Assembly: GCA_950295325.1 (NCBI GenBank)
Contig: OX485806.1
Coordinates: 43,216,001-43,280,000, forward strand
From: Polytrichum commune
Taxonomy: Eukaryota > Streptophyta > Polytrichopsida > Polytrichales > Polytrichaceae
Direction of reading: 5' to 3'
DNA: 64,000 nt
Part shown: positions 47,445 to 59,074 of the stretch, in pieces
How positions within the stretch are numbered: position 1 is the first letter of the stretch
Layout of the letters: every line of letters begins with the position of its first letter
Made by a program: the position numbers and the translations under genes
The notes under the pieces: model-generated
The model's input: the letters and a program-made list of their open reading frames with translations, nothing else
Database searches by the model: none
Told to the model about the DNA's origin: nothing

Positions 47445-49180
47445 ACCCACAATCTACAGAAACAAAGAAGTTAATTATTAGAAATAGTCAATATATAGGT
47501 GGCTATTAGGTTTTGAGACATTTGCCTGTGGATGTGAGTTGTATAAGAGACTGGTTTTAGGTCTGGATCAATCCAGTTTTGAATTCGGTTGGTTACATTG
47601 ACTGGTGCTATCTCAAATTAAGCTAGTGTTAAAGCAAGAATAATCTATAGGCGGATAGAAAGAAGAAGTTACTACGTCGGTGTACGTAGAACCTTCTCAA
47701 TTATTTTATATATTTTAAAAACATATTATTATTTACCCGCGTGAATTAATCAAACCGCTTGCGGTTGGGCTAAGGTTTGTGGTCTAAATAGAAAAGAAGT
47801 TAGTGAATAGAAATGAGATTTAGGTCAATTAGTGAATATAAAAAAAACATAGACAATGGATGAAGCACAACAAAAGACAATGTCGAATTGATGAATGACA
47901 ACGTAGAACGATGTTAAATGGATGTATGACAGTGTAAAACAACGTCAAATATAAGACAACAACGAACGGATGATGATGTCAAACAGATGAATGACATCGT
48001 AAGACAACATCGAATATAAGACAACAATGAACGGATGATGATGTCAAACGGATGAGATTTCGAGCGGATGAAGGCGTAAACGTAGTACAACAACAAATTA
48101 AGGATGATGGTAAGCGCATGAAGTCGAGCGGATGAAGGTCGTTTCATCAAACGGTTGGAAAACAAATACCATTTGATCTAGGGGTTTAGATAATGGCAGC
48201 TAGGGTGGTGACGGCCGTAATTGCCAACCGTTAGATTTAGGTATGACTAGATCTACGGGCGAGAAGGCTTGGTGGTTGGAAGGGGTAGTCCCCTGAAAGC
48301 AGTGCGAGGGCTCATTTTCTCATTTTCTTACTCTCTCATTCTTGTGGTTGGCACTACTTCTCTCTCTCCCACCTCTCTATGTATGTAGATGCAAAGAGTT
48401 GTTGAAGGATAGGAATAGGAATGATGAACAAAAGGGTTTATGAACCCTATGAATATTGAATAACAAGGTTTTTGAACCCTAGTGAAAAAAGGTGTTATTG
48501 TCTAGTTGCATTAGCTTTTATATCCTAAGTTATTGGATGTATAGATTATTACTTAATCTTTTACTTCATTAGTTCTTGCCTTAGTCTATATACTAGTTTA
48601 TGTGTTAGTATTTGCATTATTATTAGAACAATCATCTATATTAATATTCTATCTTAGAGTCCTGCATTACGTTTTGTATTGGAATTTACATTAGTCTCAT
48701 GCATCAATCTCCTATATTAAACTTTTGTATTATATTTTGCATTAGTCCGCTGCATTAATTTTCTATATCAACCCATTACATTAGATTCTACATTAAATTC
48801 TACATTAGTCTTTTGCATGAATTTTTTACATTACTCTCATGCACTATGCTCGACAGTATTTCTCTGCATTACGTTTCATATTAGGCTTTGCGCTAATATT
48901 TTGTATTGGTCTTGTACACCAATATTATGCATTCGTGCTCTATATTCTACGTGTTATGCAGTAGCAAATTGCGTATTATACAATAACGTATTGCGTATTA
49001 TGCAGTAGTGTTCAGCGTGTTGTGTAATAATGTTACGCGTGTTTTGCACTAGTGGTCAGACCTTACATTAGTTTTTGGCATCATAGGGATTAGAAGGTCA
49101 TTGTTTACATGCACTAAAGTAGTATACCCATCCGGCCAATCTTGTGGGTTGTTACTTCACTTGGAGTAACAATTGTCACC
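47445..49180 (-). repeat. right arm of giant inverted repeat 2
   Basis: Reverse-complement partner of 45056-46531, somewhat longer because of internal indels. Contains GCATTAGTC/GCATTACG-type degenerate repeats. Confidence 0.85.
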
Positions 49181-49189
49181 ATAAGAAGG

Positions 49190-51352
49190 GTGAGGTATGT
49201 TGTACCTGAAGATTCATAGACGATCATTTGTAAATCCTTATTTTTTTGGATAGCCGCCGAGATCGCATTGTTGGGGTTGAGGGTGTTCGTCGGCATTGCA
49301 ACCAATGGAAAAAAACCCAACCAATTTTGAGTAAGGTGCTGCTTGGTATGAGAGTCATCCCAGGTATGGTGTATGGGATGGGTGGAGGGGTATTTGGGAG
49401 GGAAGGGTTATGTTGGTTGAGGGGCTGTTGCAAAACTTTGCATCTTGCTTAGCATCTTTAATATGGCAGTTGTCTTTGCATAACAAGCCCTCAGCTCTTC
49501 TTGAATGACGAAGATCTTCCTGGCATTATCCGCTACAACTGCCGCCAAGTCCTCCATTATGTCAAGCTCGAGCTTGGCGTTTGGCTTGGCAATAGAGAGC
49601 GTCTTTTCTTTGACCCTCTTATTATTTTCAAACTCCATCCCCTGTTCCACAATGATGTCCATGTCTCCTTGTCCTCGTCAAAGACATCCATTATAGCGCC
49701 CTCCGGCAATTCCACACATTGGGTCTTCTTCATCCTCCGTCAGGTATTGCGGAATTTGTCCAACGATGGGCGGGATTGTTGGTCAAGGACACTTGAGGTA
49801 CCAAAAGCCTCCGCATTGGAGGTTTGTGGGCAAAGTACATATTGTATGGTGCATGTAAACGATCATGTATAGCCAACTGGGGTACCTTGTGGCTTGGAGC
49901 GATTTTCCACTGGTGCCCACATTGTCAACGGGGGGGTGTTGAAAGCATGTGCCATCGGATCCCTATGGATTCAAGGGAAAAATTCTTCGTCATCTGTCTC
50001 CAAGGCATGAATGCTCTTGTCGATGGACATGTTGATGTCCATCCTTAAGACATACATGTTACTTAGGTCCATCGTCGATGCCTTCAACATATAGACTTTG
50101 TATTCCTCACCAAAAATCAAGAATATAGAGGAAATGGGTGTCAACTAAATACAAATGGGCATTTGTAAACATCAACCGTATGCATAACAAATATAATCTA
50201 AACAAATAAATTAATACAAGTACTAAAACATTGAATTTTGAATATGCTTGAAACATTGAGCATACAATATTTTACAAACAAGCATTTGTAAAACTTGGGA
50301 GATGGCTTACCATGGCAAGGTACAAAAATTTACTGCCTTAAAAAAAATTGGTGCACCGTCTTACCATTCATCGCCAAATCTTGCAAGATAGAGATGTAGA
50401 ACTTCATTTTGAGTTCGAGTGTTGGAAAAACTGTGTACAACATCTTTTTCAAAAGATCCTTGCAAGGTATATGAGGGATGTTGCAGATCTTCTTGAATGT
50501 GTTGTTCACCTTGATGAATATACATCCATGCCTAAGCACATTGTACGTAAAGAAGATGAGACTCACCACTCCCACCTACTTGTTCCTTCTGGCCTCGTTA
50601 ATTACAACAATATTTTCCATATTTGTAGGCACGTATAAACTGTGAAAGATGTTGTACTTGAACTTGATTGTCTCTTTGTGGAGCTCGGTGACAACGGGGA
50701 TATTTTCTTGTTCCACAATTTATAGCCATACGTGTGGCTCTTTCGTGGCTGGAAATTTGTATTTCATGAATTTTGCCATGAAATAGTTGTAAAAAAACAC
50801 CATCCTTATTTTTTTGGTTTTTTTGTTATTATCGAGCTTCAAATGTCAATAAAAATTCTTCACCATACTGCCTATTGAGACCTTGTTGATTTTTTAAACT
50901 TTAACTCCTTCCACTTTTCCGAATTGATATTATTGTTGGCATGGAAGAGTTTTTTTTCCAGCATGTGCCCATTCAACTCCCTCATCGCGGTAGTCTTGAG
51001 TTTCTGGTGGTCGAACCACTTCTTGATGGAGTATGTGCCAACCTTGTGCTTTGGCCTCTTCAAGAATATCTTAGAATATAGGATGCTCCTTCCCACTATG
51101 TTCCCAAGAACGTGCACCACGCATCACTACAACTCTGACTATGTCAATCCTTGCAATACCCTGAGAAATTCCCTCAATAGTGGAGGGGTATTTATGCTCT
51201 TGTTGATGTTGTACTTTTCTTCAATATCAAGGTTGATCAAATTGCTTGAGCTATGAGCGTCAAAAAATCAAATCCACAACTCCCATGTGCCATTATTCCA
51301 ACAAATCAATCTAAGCTCTCTTTTGAGCTCCATAACTATTTTGGTTGTTGTG
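49190..51352 (-). pseudogene. decayed coding relic, 3' part, probably transposon-derived
   Basis: Several minus-strand pieces read as protein: KRPKHKVGTYSIKKWFDHQK at about 51060-51000, ILQDLAMNGKTVHQFF at about 50390-50350, EGAIMDVFDEDKETWTSLW at about 49700-49645, and ELDIMEDLAAVVADNARKIF at about 49580-49520. They are broken by frameshifts and stops, including a TGA before RRMKKTQCVELPEG where Trp would fit. No family recognised. The relic appears to continue at 53083-54000 across the solo LTR. Confidence 0.45.
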
Positions 51353-53082
51353 TGTCAGCCCTAAACCCCCACCCTTATGCGTCATAGTCTGGGTGAGAGC
51401 CTAAGGCCCACATGTATTCCATTTGGTCCCACTCGCACCTCTCGACTAAGCCCTCAGTGCTCAACCAATATAATTACTGAACACAAAGCTTTATTCATTT
51501 GACAAGAGGTCCTAGTATTCAGAAATACTTTTTACTCTTGTGGTCATTGCCCCTCACAATTTCCACCATAAACCCAAAACCACACCAATTCCAAACCAAC
51601 AAGAGGAACCACATAACACTCCAAGGCCAACTCTTAATGGCATTGAGAGGCACCACCCACACGGTGGTATGTCCAATTCTACATTCAAACTCACCCCTAC
51701 GTACTTATCATAAGGAGGCACATACCCATTAACATCCTAACCCCCCCACTCACTATGCAATTTACTAACTACACCCAATTTCCAACCCCCTGGAATCCGT
51801 CGGCCACTGTCACCCCCACTGGGAATATTCTAGAGTTCACAATGCGGTGAACCAGCGTGAGTCACAGCAATACATCCCCACTGGTAAGAGGAAGGCAGCC
51901 TCGACGGAAAATGGCTTATCGACTGCATTAGCAGACGCGGCATCTAGTTGCAATTACCAGGAGCCTACTCATGTGCCGATTAATCACTCATTCAGCTCCA
52001 GCCATCAACCCTTCCAGAGTCCAGGAATCCCGCACTTGGCTCTCGACTCTTCCATCTTGGCGCTCGATTCAAGGGATTCTTCCTTCCCCTTGGCTGGTCT
52101 CGGCAGATCTACCCAAGCTCGTAGTGTCCCTGACCTGCCTCACAATTCGCAATGGCGAGGTGTCTCCTTTATCCTCCACTCACTCTGAGCTTTGTGATTG
52201 CTCATTCTTTAGATTGACCAGCGGCGCTCCTAGGCCAGGTGAACTTTGGTCACGTTCCTTCCCAATTCCAGCATTCTCAAATTTAATCAGTCAACGGGCT
52301 CATAGTTGGCATTGCTATAGCTCATTCACGTGCAACCACCGAGTCCTCCAGAGGGCCTAGTGCCCTTTCCCGAATGCCTCACCTCCTCCCGATGAGCTAG
52401 GTCTCACTCCAGTTGCTAACCAAAATGGTTTTCTGTTTTGACCTCCCAGCTGCGTGCATTGATCTCTCAACTCCATGCCTGATTCCTGTGCTCGATTTGC
52501 TGCCACTCTTGCGGCGGCCATCCTAATGCGAACCTCACATGGCCCTTGTTGTTGCTCAACCTTGCACCACGCCGCTGGTGCTCGCGCTGGTGGCATTTGC
52601 TCTTGACCACCTCCTCTCTTCACCCTGCTATCCCGTAACCAAAAACCCAGAACCCCTAGAGCGACCAAGAGTCCACTGTTCCGAGTTGGGAAGGTTATCC
52701 GGATCTCAGTGACCCACCCCTTAATTCAAACACTAACTTATTCTAAAGCCGCCAGGCCACATTTCAAAATCGATCACCTGAAAGGCCACTCTTCCACTCC
52801 TGCTAGGTATTAGTTTTTAACTCGACCCCCAACTAACTTATTACCATCTAAATTGGCTCCAAACATATCTTAACTCTTCATAATCAATCGATTAATTCCC
52901 AACTAATTCGTCAAGACTGGAGTTACCCAAGTCATCTCCACACCAGTTCTTAACTCAACTCAAACCTAAACACAAAAACTTAACTCTTTTTATACTTTTG
53001 AATATTTCAACATCAATCTAAAGCCTAAGTTTCCAATGAATTTAAGGTCAAAACCATATGTGGGCCTAACATTGGGCTCACA
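51353..53082 (-). mobile_element. solo LTR (family 1), 1730 bp
   Basis: On the plus strand it starts TGTCAGCCCTAAACCCCCAC and ends ATTGGGCTCACA, so the LTR is inverted relative to 9836-12493. The flanks TTGTG (51348-51352) and TCGTG (53083-53087) are a 5-bp target duplication with one transition. Both flanks belong to the same minus-strand coding relic. Confidence 0.8.
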
Positions 53083-54000
53083 TCGTGGGTTTTATGTCAA
53101 TGGAGGAAAATCTATCCGCCATCGCATCACAGATAGTTTGCAATGCACACCAAGCAATATCAACGCTTAAAGTTACATACAAATGCACGTTCATAAATTG
53201 AAATACCAAACAATTTAATAAACAGTCAATATAGTTTATACAAATGTTCATTCGTAAATCCACCTTTCATTGAGATGACTAGATCTTTGCGTTCCTCGAC
53301 TCTTTTGAAAGGCAACCATGTGCAACATAGACATCCAATATATTGGCTACCAAAAATGCCTTCCAAAGTGAAGGTCCGCCTTGAGCTCATGCTTGTAGTT
53401 GTTGTCCTTGATTATGATCTAAGATGCCTTCAAACTGTGTTGATCGTCAATTATCCAGAATTCACCATTCTATATTCGGGGCCAATCATTTTGGTGGGAC
53501 AATAAGTCAATCCATTCGGCATGATGCACACCGTCTACCTATCCCACTTCACATTGTTCATGAAATTATCAATTTTCCACCTCACCCTCGCTCTCACGAG
53601 ACCTAACGACCCAATTGTTAGGGAATTTCTCGCATTTGAAGTGGTCCATGTTGAATGTGAAGTGGTGTCCCATTGGCCAAAAATCATTTGAGTATTTGTT
53701 GAAGTCTCTTAGGATTTTAATAGCCTTGACATCATTTGGATTCCCTCCCTTCTTCAAAGGAGGCGATGAGCTCACCTCAACGGCCTCAGTGACTCCAAAC
53801 TTTTCCATGTTGTCCTTAGACCTCTTGGATGGCGTAGATTGTTCTGATGGGTCTACCTACTTATGGAAGGCACTAGCTTGGTTGCACCTCTAAAATCCTT
53901 GGGCAAACTTTGAGAAGATAGCCTCTAGGTTGAAATGTTTGGCATTTGGTCTTGCATTCATGTAAGAATATACGTAGGAGAAGGAGTGTTCCTGTAAATG
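53083..54000 (-). pseudogene. decayed coding relic, 5' part
   Basis: Best piece is 53808-53569 with ILRDFNKYSNDFWPMGHHFT followed by FNMDHFKCEKFPNNWVV. Further down, at about 53530-53290, are short pieces such as GRHFW, PIYWMSMLHMVAFQKS in shifting frames. This is probably the upstream half of the relic at 49190-51352, split by the solo LTR. Confidence 0.4.
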
Positions 54001-54320
54001 TAGTAGGAAATTTACGTGGTCATTCTTATATTGTAAATCTAGTATTACATAATTTCCTTGGGCCTCTATGAACTCTATACCCCACGTTTTTTATCTGCAC
54101 CCATTGTTCATGTCTTTACTTAAACTGCAGAGCAAACTGATTGTCTTTGGTATTCACTGGTATCACCATCCACTTTCCTATGAGATCTTATTTGGGAATA
54201 TAGGTATCATTTCCATTTATATCCTCTATGGTTTTTGGCAAATGAATTTTAGGCACGACAAACATTTTGATTACGTTTCTATTTGTTCGTCTAAAAATAA
54301 CAAACATAGTTAGACTCATT

Positions 54321-54845
54321 TTTACAAACATCCGTTTGTAAGTAACAATATTGTGTGACATGCACTATTGAGGGCATTGAAGCCAAAGATGTAGTACGTT
54401 CATTATGTGGAAAATTTATGCACAACATAAAGTATATCCACAATGAATTGTTACAATAGATTTTGGTAGTATATTTACAAACAACCATTTGTAAATAGAG
54501 GATTCATAATTCTATGGGTGGGACAACTATCTACATTACAAAAAAAATTGAACGCGCGTTCATAGATAGATATATTTTTTCATATTTACTTGTATAAACA
54601 TATATAAAATGGGTTTTCATGTATATGTAATTTTTATTTTCTACAATAATTGTAGCATTGGCATGGTGCATATTTTCATTGCATGTAGCATATATCTACA
54701 AATGCGCGTTCGTAAATATGTAGCCGTTGGTTTTTGTGCAGAAGTTTACAAACGCCCGTTCGTAAAGGGGATGGTGTTCATTTGAATTTTTTCTAGTAAA
54801 TTTGCCTTGTGGTGGTTTGGAGTTTTCAAATGTGCGTTTGTGAGT
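54321..54845. repeat. cluster of short palindromes TTTACAAACG-CGTTTGTAAA
   Basis: Near-palindromic sites at 54322-54341, 54473-54496 (9-bp arms), 54549-54562 (TGAACGCGCGTTCA, perfect), 54697-54717, 54745-54766 and 54823-54844. Related sites lie at 49215, 49852, 50151-50166, 50271-50292, 53175 and 53233. No coding sequence here. Confidence 0.8.
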
Positions 54846-54849
54846 GGGT

Positions 54850-55190
54850 GTGCTTATATGTTGATGTGTAATATTTCATATGTATAATATTTCATACATA
54901 TATATATATACAAATTTGTATTACAAAATATTTACTTGTTATGCATCACTAATTATTGCATTGCTTCATGCACTTTTGGTTTGTGATTGATATATATCAA
55001 CCTAGAATGAGTGCTTCTGCATATGATAACAGAAGATAAAACCTAAAAGTTAAAGAAACTGAAGAAAATGAATGAAAACATAATTGAGAGTCAGAATGTG
55101 TGGGAGAAACCTAATTGAAGAACATGACAAAACTCAACATACATGTGAACCCTTTGAGTGGTCCACCACTCTGCGGGATCACTTTTAGTT
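54850..55190. other. AT-rich gap
   Basis: TATA-rich sequence without recognised features. Confidence 0.5.
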
Positions 55191-55194
55191 AGAA

Positions 55195-55893
55195 TGTTAG
55201 CATTAAAAGTTAGAATTGATAGGGAATTTAGGGAAAATTAGTTCATTTAGCATTTAGCCTAGAAGAAGGAAGGTCAAAATGAAACTAAGTAGTGCTAGAA
55301 GATAGCAAAGTAGAAAAAATGTGCTAGCTAGTAAAAACAACTAGCTAAGCAAATATTAGTAGATGCTAGTTATTAAGCAAATGTTAGTAGATGCTAGCTA
55401 AGCAAGTGTTAGTTTATTAGTTAGTGTGAGGCACACAAGGCTATTGGAGGTGTTTTACGTAAGAAGATAAAATCGGCTTGAAGACTTTTGAAGAAAAAAA
55501 GAAAGAGAGCAAGGGGGCTACTTGCCCACTTGCCCCCTTGCCAACTCGATGGCGAAAAATTAGAAAGATTTCTAAAGGTTTTTTGTCGGAGCCACCTCGG
55601 CGAGAGGGTGGCAACCTCAACCGGGAAAACCCCCGAGCCAAAATTTCGGGAAAGGGTTTGAAAAATGAATCTGGTGGAGGAGGGGTCCAACCCTTTTGTG
55701 AGAGGGTTTAAAAACCCCTCCTTCCACCTTGTAGCTCTCTCTCTTTCTCTAGTTTTTGGGCGAAGCCCTGCTTCAATGTAGTTAGGAAAAAATCCTTTAG
55801 CATGTATTCTCAATGGTCTAAAAGAAAGGCTTGAGAACCTCCTCTACTATCTCTCTCTCCTAGTTAGGTTGTGTGTTTATTAACACACCAACA
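55195..55893 (+). mobile_element. LTR-like segment, uncertain
   Basis: Starts TGTTAGCATTAAAAG and ends ACACACCAACA. It contains GCTAGCTAAGCAA-type direct repeats (AGTAGATGCTAG twice) and a CT-rich stretch before the end, as in many plant LTRs. No target duplication could be matched (TAGAA against AAATT). Confidence 0.3.
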
Positions 55894-56209
55894 AAATTAT
55901 TCCTTCTTTTGTAGAGGTAGGTTGGATGGTAGAGTTTTGAGTAGAGGCATTATAGACCTCATCTGCCAATGCCCTGAAGGCTTAGTTCAAAAGCTAGAAC
56001 AAGATACTTATCATTTTTCTCTTAGAGAGATTTCATATAGCCATCCATAGCCGTTTCCCATTTGTGATTTGGTTGAGATGACAATTAGTTATGGATTTTC
56101 AAAGATGGAGTAGAAAAACTGGGTGGTCTTGTGGGTAGCGGCTGCTGGATCAGACCTGCGAGCCCAATAGGAATTTTAATTACAAGAAATTATATTTTTC
56201 CCAAGTAGA

Positions 56210-56640
56210 ACTTTTGTGTAGCTTTCCAAAATGGCTTAGAACATTTGATTTGAGCATGATTTGAATTAGATATGAATTGTGCAAGATGGGACACATAGTT
56301 TGAGAACTTTTGGTTGACTGCTGCATTACAGAGGACCTGCTGGGTTCACTTCGGCTTACCTTTCTAATCACATATTTTTATCAAATACATCTTTTTAATA
56401 TCTCTCCAGGGTCATATAGAACGTTTGATTTGACGAAGATTTGAATTAGATATGAATTGTTGAAGGCGAGATACATAGTTTAAGCCTTCTTGATTGACTG
56501 CTGTGTTACAAGGAGTCCGCTGAATTTCTATTAGCTTAACCTGCTGATGTCATAATTTTTCTAGTTAGAGCTTGTTCATAGCTTTCCAATGGTATAAGGA
56601 AAGCCTAGATCCAAGTAGTAAAGAATGTGCTATGAATTCT
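56210..56640. repeat. three diverged ~180-bp tandem units
   Basis: TTTGAATTAGATATGAATTG occurs near 56260 and 56440. Each is followed by TTGACTGCTG and preceded by a CTTTCCAAAATGG or similar word. A third, weaker unit with GCTTTCCAATGG starts near 56580. Confidence 0.7.
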
Positions 56641-56649
56641 TGAAGTTAG

Positions 56650-58240
56650 AAGGTAGATAGGTGGGTTGGAAGGGTCGGTTGAATCGACCTCACACTTCCA
56701 ACCCTCATAACTTTTGCATTTCTTATCCGATTAGAGTGATTTTTAGATCATTGGAAAGATAATTTGGTGCACTAAGTATAAATATTATGCTTAGGATTAA
56801 ATTACAGGGCAGAATAACACTTTATATTTTAATTGTTAACTAAGGTACGCTTACTACCAAACTAGTTACAAAGAAGGAGGCAAGGTCGACGCTCGGAAAG
56901 TGGAGCAAGGAAGGAGGTAGCGGCTCGGCCTACATCAAGCCCAAATCAACCGAGGAAAATTGAGGTAAATTAACTAACCTTAAGCCTTCCATTTAGGATC
57001 GGAGGGAGCACGGCTAAGGTACGTATCTCTAAACCCACTCACCTATCTCGTAAGGTCAAGTGGCTTGACCACTTGACCGCCAAGGGAGTACCCAATTCCA
57101 TTGTTTTCGGGGCCCTTGGTATGTTTTGTGGTAGTAGCTTCATTTATTAGCAAGTTTCGTGTGTGGTAAGTCGGATTAATCACCGACACGACCACTCTGA
57201 ATGTTGTTGGTGGAAAGGTGGGGTTAATGACCCGCGAATCCACTATTATGTTGTTGGCCCCATAGATTGGGAGTAATGGCCCCAATTTATGAAGATTGCG
57301 CAACAGGTTGAACCTACAGGTCGCCCGTCACCCTGGTCCCATTGAGTTGCATTTCGTGGTCTATCCAGTGTAAACACATTTAACAATCAAAACATACAAA
57401 ATAAATCGTAAACCCTTGTTGGCAAGAGACCCGAGGTAAGGGGTGATGCCTAATATGTTAATGTAGTGAGTTAGGACGTGCAAACAAAAGTAAGTAATTA
57501 AGAAGGAATTTGTGTGAAGGGTGGGACTTAGGCCAAGTTCCCCCGCTTAGAAAACTAAATAGAACTAAATAAAGAAATAGGAAGAATTGAATGGTCCATC
57601 AAATTGTCGTTATTCCGTTCGTTGAGTTAGGGTGGTATGAGTCACACCCGGTTGGGTGTATCAGAACCATCCCAATTCACAAATTAGGATTGCCTTGGTT
57701 TCAAGGCTGATGCGTCTGCGCGTAGAATAGGTTGTAGGTTAAGGTTAGAACTAGATATGAAATTGGTTAGTGGAGTTTAAAGCCACACTAGTAAAAAACT
57801 AAGGCCTAACCTCCGGAGGTACTACGACGCATATTTAATCTCCCTTAAAAATCTAACTACTCACGTTATACACCTATCATCCGGGTTCGGCTTGGGCGCC
57901 TGCAAATGCAGGCCACCTTCACCGAAGGGCTTGTGTGATACTTTTAGGCTCCCTCGAAAGGGGGTGGCCCAAAAGTACCACAATACATGTAAGAAAAGAC
58001 ATTGAATTCAACAATGTTCAGATCTCAGAATGTGAGCAAAATGAATTTAGAAGGATTATTATACTCACAAAGTGAATTGGTCAACACTTAAAACTTGTAC
58101 CTCCTCTTTTAGTGAAAAACCCATAAAACCTCACAAATGTACACTCAATCGACTTTCAATTGCATCCTCACACCACTCAATCTTCCCTCACACTCTCAAG
58201 CCCTTGTACGTTATATACAAACCCTTACAACTACTCTGAT
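56650..58240. other. region without recognised genes
   Basis: Short ORFs only, with no motif. Looks like non-coding retroelement DNA or intergenic sequence. Confidence 0.5.
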
Positions 58241-58245
58241 GTGCA

Positions 58246-58340
58246 TGCAACTCTTAAGCTTGCAACTGTCAAGCTTGTAGCTCTCAAGTTTGAAATTCTT
58301 AAGCATGCAACTGTCAAATTTGCAATTCTCAAGTTTTCTA
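58246..58340 (+). repeat. 15-bp minisatellite
   Basis: Six to seven diverged 15-bp units of the type GCAACTGTCAAGCTT. In one frame they read as five-residue repeats (ATLKL, ATVKL, VALKF, EILKH, ATVKF, AILKF). Confidence 0.8.
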
Positions 58341-58580
58341 CTGTAAAGGAAAATTTGCAATTTTCAATACTCACACCAATAACACTAATAGGAGAAATAC
58401 GAGACTAAAAAAGTATGCTCAACATTTTGCTCTCCATCTAAGAGAACTAACATCTATATAGTGCATTGAATTCGAACTACTGTTTTTGAGCCATGTGGTC
58501 GAAAACGTTTCATTTTTAACATAACGTGGATTTTATTTTTCCTCTTTCCTATCAAACATAGGAGAATGATGTTGTTTAAT

Positions 58581-58600
58581 GAATTGAATTGAATTGAATT
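58581..58600. repeat. (GAATT)n microsatellite
   Basis: Four GAATT copies just outside the left end of the TIR element. Confidence 0.85.
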
Positions 58601-58617
58601 AATGGAACATGGATTGA

Positions 58618-59070
58618 GTTGTCACGGTATGCGGCATCGGCGGTCACACCTTATCCATGGGGTTTCATTCATTTCTATTTGGATGAATGAATCCTAGAAG
58701 AAGAAGAGATGCTCCTAAATGAAGAGCCCCCTCCTTGCCTTAGTATTATTGTCAAGTAAGAGGAAAAAAAGTCAAACCCTAGCAATAGCTCTAATTCTTT
58801 CTCCAAATGCACACAATGAGTTAAGTTATCTCTCATTCCACCATGGGAGAATCCAAAAGTGCAAGTAAGGGCAGAAAAACTCAAGATTTTGTTGCAAAGA
58901 AATGCAGTCTTCACCTCAACCAAGCTCTCTTCACACGTTCATTCATAATGCTTGACTTGACAAGAATGCCAAGCCAAAGAAAATCAATTTCTAGGAATCA
59001 TCCATCCAAATCTAAATGAATGAAATCCTATGGATAAGGTATGGCCGTCGACGTTGCATACCGTGACAAC
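58618..59070 (+). mobile_element. 453-bp TIR element (MITE-like)
   Basis: The left end GTTGTCACGGTATGCGGC and the right end, whose reverse complement is GTTGTCACGGTATGCAAC, are inverted repeats. Similarity extends about 75 bp inward (ACCTTATCCATGGGGTTTCA against its counterpart). No ORF of note. No clear target duplication. It lies against DNA shared by the two gypsy copies, so it probably inserted into the gypsy element. A right-end copy is at 22590-22950. Confidence 0.75.
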
Positions 59071-59074
59071 TATC

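Noticed and set aside
49246-49872. Plus-strand ORFs of 63-123 codons
   Set aside because: The minus strand carries the more protein-like reading; these are shadows of it.
55195-55893. A firm call of a complete LTR
   Set aside because: Ends look right but no target duplication or partner LTR was found, so it is listed only at low confidence.
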